DNA of 64,000 bases, taken from NCBI RefSeq assembly GCF_900156095.1, contig NZ_FTMJ01000005.1:1-64000 (forward strand), in the 5' to 3' direction. Shown here one piece after another: positions 17,987-24,478 of the stretch. Source of the stretch: Aeromonas sp. RU39B (GTDB lineage Bacteria; Pseudomonadota; Gammaproteobacteria; Enterobacterales; Aeromonadaceae). The notes under the pieces were generated by a model that had not been told where the DNA came from, made no database searches, and was given only the letters and a program-made list of their open reading frames with translations. Every line of letters starts with the position of its first letter. The first letter of the stretch is position 1. The position numbers and the translations under genes were made by a program.

Positions 17987-18580
17987 ATGGACCTTACCCT
18001 CTTGAAAATGTCCGGCGGGGTGCTTGCACCGTCTACGCCAGCCGATGCAGAGGCCATCAAGCTGATGCCTATCGGCACCATCATCCAAGCCAAGGGAAAG
18101 GGGCGGCGCAATCTGGCCTTCCACCGACGCTTCTTTGCCTTGCTCAATCTGACCTTCGATTACTGGGAGCCGGCCGGCGGCATGGTCTCGCCAGCAGAGC
18201 AGGGGATCCTATCTCGTTTTGTGCGCTACCTCGCCCAGTTCGGTTCCGGCAGCGTGTTGGACAAGGCTAAGGATGAGTTCATCGACCAACTGGCCAACAG
18301 TAGAGTTGAGCGCCATGGCCCCCAGGCAGAGAAGTCGTTTGAGGTTATGCGCAAGTGGCTCACCGTCGAGGCCGGTTATTACACCGTTGTGATGCTTCCG
18401 GATGGCGGCATGCGCAAGGAGGCCAAAAGCATCAGCTTCGCCAAGATGGAGCAGGCGGAATTCTCTGACCTTTATCGGGCTGTATTTGGGGTCTGCTGGC
18501 GTTATGTCCTGAGCAAGCAGTTTGCCACCGAGGAAGAGGCAGAGAATGCCTGCTCCCAGTTGATGGGGTTCTCCGGATGA
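17987..18580 (+). CDS. DUF1367 family phage protein (YbcN-like)
   Basis: 197 aa from ATG 17987, two bases after the rha stop; the longer frame from 17951 overlaps rha. The N-terminus (MDLTLLKMSGGVLAPSTPAD) and the segment RRNLAFHRRFFALLNLTFDY at about 44-63 are typical of DUF1367, which sits in the nin-like region of lambdoid phages next to DUF1364, exactly as here. Biochemical role is unknown; DNA-recombination or base-flipping activities have been suggested for YbcN. Overlaps the next start by four bases. Confidence 0.8.
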   Translation: MDLTLLKMSGGVLAPSTPADAEAIKLMPIGTIIQAKGKGRRNLAFHRRFFALLNLTFDYWEPAGGMVSPAEQGILSRFVRYLAQFGSGSVLDKAKDEFIDQLANSRVERHGPQAEKSFEVMRKWLTVEAGYYTVVMLPDGGMRKEAKSISFAKMEQAEFSDLYRAVFGVCWRYVLSKQFATEEEAENACSQLMGFSG

Positions 18581-18906
18581 GATTCGAGACCAGTCCAATC
18601 CGTTCCAAGGCACTGCGCGACGGCGCCCGCGGCCAGACCTGTAAGCTGCAACTGGCTGGCGTCTGTGTAGGGGGAACTGACACTACTGTTCTGGCGCACC
18701 TACCGAGTGCTCCCCATGGCATGGCTCTCAAAGGGGATGACCTTGTCGCGGTCGAGGCGTGCTGTGCCTGTCACGATGCCATTGATGGCCGGATCGCCTA
18801 CGACTGGCAGCCTGGAGAGCGAGAGGAGGCAATCTTTAGCGCCCTCACTCGTCAGCTACACAGTTGGGCAGTGCGTGGGCTCATCAGCGTGAAGGGGGCG
18901 GCATGA
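18577..18906 (+). CDS. DUF1364 putative nuclease (YbcO-like)
   Basis: 109 aa. Features of DUF1364: SPIRSKALRDGARGQTCKL near the start, a Cys (C30) in AGVCVGG, HLPS, and CCACHDAID at about 62-70, which form a Cys/His metal site of HNH-nuclease type. Family members are nin-region nucleases of lambdoid phages. Linked by four-base overlaps to both neighbours, so it is one unit of the middle operon. Confidence 0.8.
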   Translation: MRFETSPIRSKALRDGARGQTCKLQLAGVCVGGTDTTVLAHLPSAPHGMALKGDDLVAVEACCACHDAIDGRIAYDWQPGEREEAIFSALTRQLHSWAVRGLISVKGAA

Positions 18907-19322
18907 TCCATCTGTCTGCCATCGAGGCCAGCCGATTGCTCGGTAAACACCCGCAAGCCAAGAAATCTGCTGATCAGGCTAAGAAGTCACAGCAGGTGGA
19001 CAGTCTTAACAACAAGGTACTGGCTCAATTGGTCGGTTTCCCTGAGCCAACAACAGAGCTGGTATTCCATCCAAAGCGCCGCTGGCGCTTAGATTTCGCT
19101 TGGCCGGTGCAGATGGTTGCTCTTGAGGTTCATGGCGGCATCCATTCCGGTGGCCGCCACACCAGGGGGAAGGGATTTGTCGGTGACCGAGCAAAGATGA
19201 ATGAAGCGCTACTTGCCGGTTGGGTAGTCATCGAGGTGACGCCTGAGCAGGTGAGTAACGGTCAAATGCGGGAATGGCTTAACCGCGCCTTCTCAAACCA
19301 TCACCAAAACCTGAGGACCTAA
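18903..19322 (+). CDS. Putative PD-(D/E)XK-type phage endonuclease
   Basis: 139 aa from ATG 18903, which overlaps the upstream stop (ATGA). The core RRWRLDFAWPVQMVALEVHG at about 60-79 gives an Asp and a Glu in the strand-turn-strand spacing of restriction-like nucleases, followed by KMNEALLAGWVVIEVTPEQV, the usual last strand. Placed where other lambdoid phages keep RusA or another junction resolvase, so it may process recombination intermediates. That function is inferred from place and motif, not from a specific family match. Confidence 0.65.
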   Translation: MIHLSAIEASRLLGKHPQAKKSADQAKKSQQVDSLNNKVLAQLVGFPEPTTELVFHPKRRWRLDFAWPVQMVALEVHGGIHSGGRHTRGKGFVGDRAKMNEALLAGWVVIEVTPEQVSNGQMREWLNRAFSNHHQNLRT

Positions 19323-19324
19323 CC

Positions 19325-20032
19325 ATGGCAAGTATAGAAATGGCCCTGCGCCTATTCAGTCCCCGCGGCTCGCAGCTCGATGTGGCGATGTCTGGCAAAG
19401 GAATCCTGGGGCGCGAAGAAATCCTTGGCGCTTTACAGGCTGCAGCTGTTGGCCGACAACTGGGTTATCACTATCTCATGGCTGAGCACCTGATGGACGA
19501 CGGTTCTGTGCGCGCTCTGAGCGACCACTTTACCCAGGCGGTAGGGAAGGATGCCGCCGGTGCTGCGCTTGCCCTGTTATTACGCCGGCCATTGCCGGAT
19601 CAGCTCGAGCACATGATAAAGGCGAGAAGCGGCCAGGCTCATCCTTATTACGATAAAGAGCGGCGCCGGGCATCGATTGTGATGGAGCAGGCCAAGCGTG
19701 CCCACCGCCGAGGCAACGAAATTGAGTATCAGCGCCTCAAGAATGAGCGAGACCATATCCTCACGGCCGCCTATAACCGGTGTGCTGACGAGATCCTGCA
19801 AACAGGGCGCTGCCCAACGTGTCAGGGAACCGGCAAGCGAGTGCGCGCTGGCACCGAGTGCCCATCCTGCAACGGCACCGGAAGGGTAGTTCCCGACCGC
19901 GTGGCTATTCGGAAGCAGTTCTCTGCAGAGCTGTGTTATCTGATGGAGCGTGAGGTAGACAACGTACTAGCCCAAGCTTCGGAACTGACAAGTGAAATGG
20001 CAAAGCAGATTAGTGACATGCTAGCAGCATGA
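19325..20032 (+). CDS. Q-type late antitermination protein
   Basis: 235 aa. The zinc-finger segment CPTCQGTGKRVRAGTECPSC continuing to NGTG (about 162-185) is the DnaJ-like CxxCxGxG pattern of lambdoid Q and P22-gp23-type antiterminators. The flanks are helical, with RRRASIVMEQAKRAHRRGNE and ERDHILTAAYNRCADEIL. It is the last middle gene, followed at 21.4-21.6 kb by a promoter and twin terminators upstream of lysis genes, the expected target arrangement: Q lets RNA polymerase that starts at the late promoter pass terminators. Confidence 0.75.
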   Translation: MASIEMALRLFSPRGSQLDVAMSGKGILGREEILGALQAAAVGRQLGYHYLMAEHLMDDGSVRALSDHFTQAVGKDAAGAALALLLRRPLPDQLEHMIKARSGQAHPYYDKERRRASIVMEQAKRAHRRGNEIEYQRLKNERDHILTAAYNRCADEILQTGRCPTCQGTGKRVRAGTECPSCNGTGRVVPDRVAIRKQFSAELCYLMEREVDNVLAQASELTSEMAKQISDMLAA

Positions 20033-20127
20033 GGGAATGGGCGGCTAAACACCGCTCTCTAAACCATCGGTTATGTTGCTCAAATGACGGACAGGTGAGC
20101 TAGCAGCCCTTAAGGCTCCTTTTGGGG

Positions 20128-20352
20128 TCACCCTTCCTCACTGAGATATTCCAATGTCAAGTCTGCATCGAGGCTATAGGCTTTTAGCCAAAGTTCCTCG
20201 ATAAGTTCTGCTTCGAGCCCTGTAGCTGCATCTTGTAGCTGTTCTAGCTTTTTAGCGTGATCCCGAGAAAAAGAGTTATCCGACAGGATAGCTCTCGCTT
20301 GGGCTAGTAATGGCATGGGCGATTTGTCTTCGTGTCCGCTCATTTGAGACAA
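20128..20352 (-). CDS. Small hypothetical protein
   Basis: 74 aa, acidic, all-helical by look (AKKLEQLQDAATGLEAELIE). No family recognised. It is transcribed against the phage late direction and lies between the Q-type gene and the H-NS-like gene. An alternative start is the Met at residue 4. Confidence 0.4.
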   Translation of the reverse strand: MSQMSGHEDKSPMPLLAQARAILSDNSFSRDHAKKLEQLQDAATGLEAELIEELWLKAYSLDADLTLEYLSEEG

Positions 20353-20692
20353 GTGATCGAAAATTGAACAATCATTATCTTATCAAAAGTGCAAGGTATG
20401 GGGAATGGTATTTTAAATACAAAATGGTTGTATTCAATTCAAACTTATTTGTTTTTTTAATAATAAGCTGAGGTGTTGTGCCTGTCATGTGTGTCAAGAG
20501 TAGATAAGTGGTCAACTGTCATTTTTTCAGGTCTAACCAGATAGGCGATTTGGAATATTTATTTTTAAAGTTTGATATTTATCATTACAATTCTTGTTGA
20601 ATCAAGATTAGATAAAGTTTTTCAATAATAGTGTCGCCTCAGTCAATCATGTGGTGTGGCCATAATCTGTTATATCTATCAGTGGGAGCAAA
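20353..20692. other. AT-rich intergenic region before the H-NS-like gene
   Basis: About 340 bp without a gene and markedly AT-rich for this phage. It should carry the promoter(s) for the H-NS-like gene and for the divergent 74-aa gene. H-NS-type proteins bind such DNA, so self-control is plausible. No single promoter stands out. Confidence 0.4.
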
Positions 20693-21094
20693 ATGAGCGA
20701 TTTTCTGAAAGTAATTCTCAACATTCGTAGTCTTCGCGCCGCCCTTCGTGAGCTAACCTTTGAACAGCTAAAGGAAGCAAAAGAGAAGTTTGACGCGGTA
20801 TATGAAGAACGCGTCTCAGCGGCTGAAATGGAAAGCAAAGAGCAAGCTGAGCGCTTTGCCAAGTTGGCTGAGTTTCAAGCTATGTTGCAAGATGCGGGCA
20901 TAGACCCCAGTGAGCTTGTCAGCACAGTGCCCGGTGCAAGCAAAGAGACTGGTGCTAAGCGAGCACCACGCCCGCCCAAGTACAAATATCTGGACGATGG
21001 AGTTGAGAAGTTCTGGACCGGTCAAGGCCGCATGCCGAAAGTCATCTCAAATGCCCTAGCGGTGGGTGATTCCCTTGATAGTTTCCTCATCTAG
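20693..21094 (+). CDS. H-NS-family nucleoid protein encoded by the phage
   Basis: 133 aa. Residues 1-60 form the helical/coiled-coil oligomerisation region (LTFEQLKEAKEKFDAVYEER). The C-terminal DNA-binding domain has YKYLDDGVEKFWTGQGRMPK at about 97-116, in which QGRMP is the AT-hook-like minor-groove loop (QGRTP in E. coli H-NS). GGGAGC at 20687-20692 precedes the start. It could silence AT-rich cargo genes of the prophage or interfere with host H-NS; xenogeneic-silencing is the family role, the target here is inference. Followed by a strong long-stem hairpin. Confidence 0.85.
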   Translation: MSDFLKVILNIRSLRAALRELTFEQLKEAKEKFDAVYEERVSAAEMESKEQAERFAKLAEFQAMLQDAGIDPSELVSTVPGASKETGAKRAPRPPKYKYLDDGVEKFWTGQGRMPKVISNALAVGDSLDSFLI

Positions 21095-21100
21095 CTAACC

Positions 21101-21171
21101 GCAATGAGGGGTCATGATTCAACGATTGGGTGGTGCTAGCATTATCCAATCATGGCCTGACCCCGCATTGA
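21101..21171. repeat. Long imperfect hairpin
   Basis: CAATGAGGGGTCA near the left end pairs with TGACCCCGCATTG at the right end with one mismatch; inside, CATGATT pairs with AATCATG and GATTGG with CCAATC as an alternative. It lies just after the H-NS-like gene. There is no T-run on the plus strand; it could be an RNA structure or a protein-binding dyad. Confidence 0.55.
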
Positions 21172-21180
21172 CGCAGATAT

Positions 21181-21215
21181 AAAAAAAAGCGTGACCAGCG
21201 GCATGAAGGTCACGC
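21181..21215 (-). terminator. Intrinsic terminator facing left
   Basis: GCGTGACC (21189-21196) and GGTCACGC (21208-21215) form a perfect 8-bp stem; eight A at 21181-21188 become a T-run on the minus strand. It would stop leftward transcripts, yet no minus-strand gene is evident between here and 21.5 kb. Confidence 0.6.
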
Positions 21216-21464
21216 AAGGTTATACGAAGCGTGTAAAACATACTCTTTACGTTGCGGTCAATTTGGGAAGACTGAACGCAGAATCAAAGGTACTCCATTG
21301 GGCCCTTCCGAACACTCCCTAAATGGGTGTGTAAGCTCGCATAAAAAATGCCTGGACCGCACACTGACCAAGCATAAAAAGGAGTAGAAAGTCATCTAGG
21401 ACAGATCCAACGAGGCACAATTAACGATAGTACCAATTGAGAACTTATGCAGCCCCATTTGGGG

Positions 21465-21493
21465 TTGAAAGGTATTGATTAATCGTCTATAAG
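21465..21493 (+). promoter_or_regulatory. Candidate late promoter (sigma70 type)
   Basis: TTGAAA at 21465-21470, a 17-bp spacer and TATAAG at 21488-21493. The message would start near 21500 and at once run through the repeat element at 21510 and two terminators before the holin gene: the arrangement of a Q-controlled late promoter. A small dyad CCCCATTTGGGG overlaps the -35 side. Confidence 0.6.
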
Positions 21494-21509
21494 CTTGCCT
21501 TCAACACCA

Positions 21510-21536
21510 CCCGGCGTTAGAGTTTACCCAGCATGG
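21510..21536 (+). repeat. 27-bp dispersed element, copy 1
   Basis: CCCGGCGTTAG then AGTTTACCCAGCATGG. Four gap-free copies exist (also 28315, 35020, 41226), each directly before a hairpin. The last bases of this copy start the stem of the terminator at 21535. Confidence 0.75.
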
Positions 21537-21597
21537 CCAGAGTCTTACCGACCCTGGCCTTTTTGTTTTCTGGCCCGCCTTGTGCGGGCTTTTTTGT
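21535..21597 (+). terminator. Twin intrinsic terminators before the lysis genes
   Basis: First: GGCCAG (21535-21540) with CTGGCC (21554-21559) and a T-run. Second: GCCCGC (21573-21578) with GCGGGC (21584-21589) and six T. They lie between the candidate late promoter and the holin start, like a Q-dependent leader terminator. Confidence 0.75.
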
Positions 21598-21606
21598 TTG
21601 TGGGGT

Positions 21607-21810
21607 ATGGGCATGGCAGTACAAGAAAAGATTGAGATGGCAGCCATAGCGAGCGGGGCCGCCAAGTCTGGTCCGCCGGTTGTGGTATCAGGGATGAGCC
21701 TGGCAGGATACAGCCTAAATGACTGGGTGCTTGTGGCCACATTGTGCTGGATTGTCATTCAGGCCGGCTGGTTCGTGTGGTCAAACATCATCAAGCCTAA
21801 GCAGCCATGA
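21607..21810 (+). CDS. Holin
   Basis: About 67 aa from ATG 21607 (or 21613); GTGGGG precedes at 21600-21605. A hydrophilic N-terminal 30 residues are followed by one strong membrane helix (WVLVATLCWIVIQAGWFVW, about 46-64) and a short basic tail NIIKPK. Position directly before an endolysin with a four-base overlap identifies it as the holin that forms the membrane lesion timing lysis. The second terminator overlaps the region just before its start, so expression depends on readthrough. Confidence 0.75.
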   Translation: MGMAVQEKIEMAAIASGAAKSGPPVVVSGMSLAGYSLNDWVLVATLCWIVIQAGWFVWSNIIKPKQP

Positions 21811-22364
21811 AACCCGTGCGAAATACCGTGGCGGTCGGGTCGTCGCTGATGCTCCTAGCAGCCTCCATGATTGGGCAGTTGGAATCCTCTGGAAGGGTAA
21901 TTCTCACATCCTACCGGGATATCGCTGGGGTCTGGACCATCTGCGACGGTATCACCAAGGGAGTCACTCCTGGCATGACTGTCACACCAGAATGGTGTGC
22001 CCGCGCTCGGGCCGGTGAGATTGAGGCCCACAGCCAGCCGCTGGCCACTGTGCCGTATCAACTACCCGGGCACGTCATACTGGCTATGACCGACCTCTGC
22101 TATAACGTGGGTACCGGCGCCTGCGCTACTTCCACGGCAATACGCCAGCTCGAAGCCAATAACCGCGAGCAGGCCTGTGACGCCATCCTGCTGTTCAAGT
22201 TTTCCATGGTGCGTAACCAGCGAGCCGACTGCTCTAAGAGTTCAAGCGGCTGCTATGGCATCTGGACACGTCGCCAGATAGAGCGCTCGCTCTGTCGCAA
22301 CGAACTGACCCCGGCTCAGGCCAAATTGCTCTTCAAGGATCTGCCGCTCGGCGGCCTCGATTAA
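21807..22364 (+). CDS. Endolysin, GH24 lysozyme with SAR-type N-terminus
   Basis: 185 aa. The N-terminus has a weakly hydrophobic segment (TVAVGSSLMLLAASMIG, about 7-23) like the signal-arrest-release helices of phage 21 and P1 lysozymes. The catalytic triad of the E-8-D/C-5-T pattern is seen in QLESSGRVILTSYRDIAGVW followed by TICDGIT: Glu26, Asp near 38 and Thr near 44. Cysteines later in the protein (CYNVGTGAC, CSKSSSGC) could form disulphides. It cuts murein after release from the membrane. Overlaps the holin by four bases. Confidence 0.88.
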   Translation: MKPVRNTVAVGSSLMLLAASMIGQLESSGRVILTSYRDIAGVWTICDGITKGVTPGMTVTPEWCARARAGEIEAHSQPLATVPYQLPGHVILAMTDLCYNVGTGACATSTAIRQLEANNREQACDAILLFKFSMVRNQRADCSKSSSGCYGIWTRRQIERSLCRNELTPAQAKLLFKDLPLGGLD

Positions 22365-22374
22365 CGAGGAATCC

Positions 22375-22899
22375 ATGACTGATTTTCGTCCCTTTATCCC
22401 GTATGCGCTGGGAGCTGTGCTCGTGGGCGCAGCTTATGGTTATGGCCACCATCGTGGCGTCAATTCCACCGAGCTCGAGTGGCAGGGCAAGTGGAACAAG
22501 CAGGCGCTGGCATTGGCCACCGCTAAGGCAGAGGCACTGGAGAAGGTGAGAGCCGTGGAGCTGCGGCGCCAATCCGACATCGAGAAGGTGAGACAAGATG
22601 CTGAACAAGAAATCGCTCGTGCAAAGACTGATGCCGCCTCTGCTGATGCTGCTTCTGAGCGCCTGCAGCAGCAAGCCAAGCGCCTGGCAGCAAGAGCAAG
22701 TCAGTGCGCCGGTAATACCGGTACTACCATCGGTGGCCAGGCAGCCGGCACCGCTGCCATGGTGCTCGCCGACCTGCTCGGCCGGGCTGACAAGCGAGCG
22801 GGAGAGCTGGCAGCAGCTTATGACCAAGCTCGAAACGCAGGATTAGCCTGCGAGCGGGCCTACGATGCTTTGATGTCGAAAGGGGTTGGTAGCAAATGA
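22375..22899 (+). CDS. Rz: Rz-like inner-membrane spanin
   Basis: 174 aa. One N-terminal membrane helix (FIPYALGAVLVGAAYGYG, about 6-23), then a long periplasmic coiled coil rich in Ala/Glu/Lys/Gln (ATAKAEALEKVRAVELRRQS and on to about 110). This is the i-spanin plan: it links the inner membrane with Rz1 to fuse the membranes in the last lysis step. It follows the endolysin at 11 bp and contains Rz1 in another frame. Confidence 0.8.
   Translation: MTDFRPFIPYALGAVLVGAAYGYGHHRGVNSTELEWQGKWNKQALALATAKAEALEKVRAVELRRQSDIEKVRQDAEQEIARAKTDAASADAASERLQQQAKRLAARASQCAGNTGTTIGGQAAGTAAMVLADLLGRADKRAGELAAAYDQARNAGLACERAYDALMSKGVGSK
22598..22846 (+). CDS. Rz1: Rz1-like outer-membrane lipoprotein spanin, embedded in Rz
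   Basis: 82 aa in the +1 frame wholly inside Rz. MLNKKSLVQRLMPPLLMLLL leads into a lipobox LLSAC (Cys near residue 23), followed by a Pro-rich mature part (APVIPVLPSVARQPAPLPW). Both features are typical of o-spanins. It partners with the Rz coiled coil across the periplasm. Confidence 0.75.
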   Translation: MLNKKSLVQRLMPPLLMLLLSACSSKPSAWQQEQVSAPVIPVLPSVARQPAPLPWCSPTCSAGLTSERESWQQLMTKLETQD

Positions 22900-23078
22900 G
22901 CGACTACACCCCGGCGCATCAAGGTGGCATCGACACTACCGGCATTGTCGTAGCTGTTATCTCTCACACATTGACCTGTGCAACGGTCAAGCTGGATAGC
23001 GGGGTTCTGGTTCGAATTCAAACCACGCACCTCCCGCGGATAGGTGACGCTGTTGTAGAAGGGGAGCTTAGAACCTAA
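22896..23078 (+). CDS. Small hypothetical phage protein
   Basis: 60 aa, beta-rich by look (GIVVAVISHTLTCATVKLDS). It starts on the Rz stop (ATGA) and its stop shares a base with the next start, so it is translated with the packaging genes. No family recognised. Confidence 0.55.
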   Translation: MSDYTPAHQGGIDTTGIVVAVISHTLTCATVKLDSGVLVRIQTTHLPRIGDAVVEGELRT

Positions 23079-23929
23079 TGGCAAAGACAGACTGGGCCGC
23101 ACTGCAAGCCGAGTTTGCCCTAGCTCATGCAGCGACCGGCATCAGTGCGCAAGTATGGTGCGAAGCTAAAGGGTTGAATTACCAGTCCGCCCGGCGGTAC
23201 ATCAAACCCAGTGCTGCGCAGAAGGCTGCGCAAGAATGCGCAACTGCGCAATCAGGTGTGCGCACTGCGCAAACTGCGCAAAATGAGGCGGGCAAAGTTC
23301 AGGCTGGTTGGGAAGAGGAAGAAGGTGAACAGGAAAGGTCCTCTTCATCGACTCAGGCCCAGACTGACTTGGCCCAAAGCGTGAGCAACAACGGACGGGA
23401 CCAGAAGGGCCGCTTCGCTAAGGGCAACCCTGGTAATCCCAATCCGCCGGCAAACATCAAGCCCGGCATGCAGTTGACAAAGACTCACGGCGGTTACGCC
23501 AAGTTCCTCGACGCTGATGAGCTCTTCGATGAAGCCGAGGCGTTGCGACTGCGAGACGAACTGGTGTTTACACGGGCGCGAGTTATCTCGGTCACCAAGA
23601 CCTTGAAGAGCCTGCAGCAGGACCTAACCCTGGCCAGCGAAATGGCCGACCGTATTGCGCTTTATGACAAGATCCTGAAAGCCGAGCAGGCGCTGGACCG
23701 TAATATCCAACGCATTGAGTCTATTGAGCGTTCGCTTCGAGCCATCAAGGTTGATGAAGCCCGGGTTCCCCACATCATGGAGGACACCAAGCGGGTTCAG
23801 GCTGCAACGCGCAAGCTGACCGCTGAAGCTGACCGGTTGGAGACGGAAGGCGGCAGTGAGACAACTTCGGTGAGTGAGATAGTTGTCGAGCTTCACGATA
23901 TGGGTACTGGTGGCTTGATGAGCGGATGA
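23078..23929 (+). CDS. Terminase small subunit-like DNA-binding protein
   Basis: 283 aa. The N-terminus is a helix-turn-helix-like segment (WAALQAEFALAHAATGISAQ then GLNYQSARRYIKP), as in phage small terminases that scan for the packaging site. A low-complexity stretch follows (AQ repeats, EEEEGEQE), then GRFAKGNPGNPNPP, and a long coiled coil (about 150-255) for oligomerisation. Position one large gene before the terminase ATPase supports the role. Repeats of TGCGCA in the DNA at about 23216-23280 encode the AQ-rich linker. Confidence 0.65.
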   Translation: MAKTDWAALQAEFALAHAATGISAQVWCEAKGLNYQSARRYIKPSAAQKAAQECATAQSGVRTAQTAQNEAGKVQAGWEEEEGEQERSSSSTQAQTDLAQSVSNNGRDQKGRFAKGNPGNPNPPANIKPGMQLTKTHGGYAKFLDADELFDEAEALRLRDELVFTRARVISVTKTLKSLQQDLTLASEMADRIALYDKILKAEQALDRNIQRIESIERSLRAIKVDEARVPHIMEDTKRVQAATRKLTAEADRLETEGGSETTSVSEIVVELHDMGTGGLMSG

Positions 23930-23970
23930 ACTAGATATACCGTGTTTTTAGTTATCAAATGGAGCTCTGT

Positions 23971-24417
23971 ATGAGTGACAACATATGCACTAGCAATGAC
24001 GATAATGAGCAAGCAGTCCTGAATTATGGTTTTGTAATTGATGGGCATTTAGCATCCTTGGTTGGGCTGATTAACAACAATCCGGGGATTTGCATCGGTA
24101 TTACGCTCACTGTTGGCGGAACGTTAATATCTGGGGAGCTTATTTCTGGTAAGGAGTATTTTGACAATCTCGCCACCCTACTGCATCGGGATGATCAGGT
24201 AGAGGACTCCATTAGAAATGTCCTTTCAGATGAAATGAAGTGGATGTCTAACAGGTACAGTACACCGGATATAAATAAAACAGTTTATATTCACCTTAAG
24301 GACGCTCAGCATTACAGCGGGGTTACGCCAGTGCCGACTAGAGGTGGATATTGGCGCGGTAGGTTGTGTGACGTATCTGGTTTCACGATCGGGTCGATGT
24401 CAGTAATTCAGAACTAA
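23971..24417 (+). CDS. GvpU-like protein inserted between terminase genes
   Basis: 148 aa from ATG 23971 (GGAG at 23961). The middle reads GITLTVGGTLISGELISGKE then YFDNLA, and the end reads VYIHLKDAQHYSG, then YWRGRLCDVSGFTIGSM. This pattern matches the GvpU gas-vesicle accessory family as I remember it. No gas-vesicle genes are in the window, so the domain likely has another role here. The gene has its own lead-in, is richer in AT than its neighbours and is closed by a terminator, so it looks like a moron. Function unknown. Confidence 0.6.
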   Translation: MSDNICTSNDDNEQAVLNYGFVIDGHLASLVGLINNNPGICIGITLTVGGTLISGELISGKEYFDNLATLLHRDDQVEDSIRNVLSDEMKWMSNRYSTPDINKTVYIHLKDAQHYSGVTPVPTRGGYWRGRLCDVSGFTIGSMSVIQN

Positions 24418-24438
24418 GAGACTTAATCATCTATATCC

Positions 24439-24460
24439 AAACCCGCTTCTGCGGGTTTTT
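24439..24460 (+). terminator. Intrinsic terminator after the GvpU-like gene
   Basis: AACCCGC, loop TTCT, GCGGGTT, then T-run. It lies inside the late operon, just before the large terminase gene. Confidence 0.8.
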
Positions 24461-24478
24461 ATTGCCTGAGATCCACCA

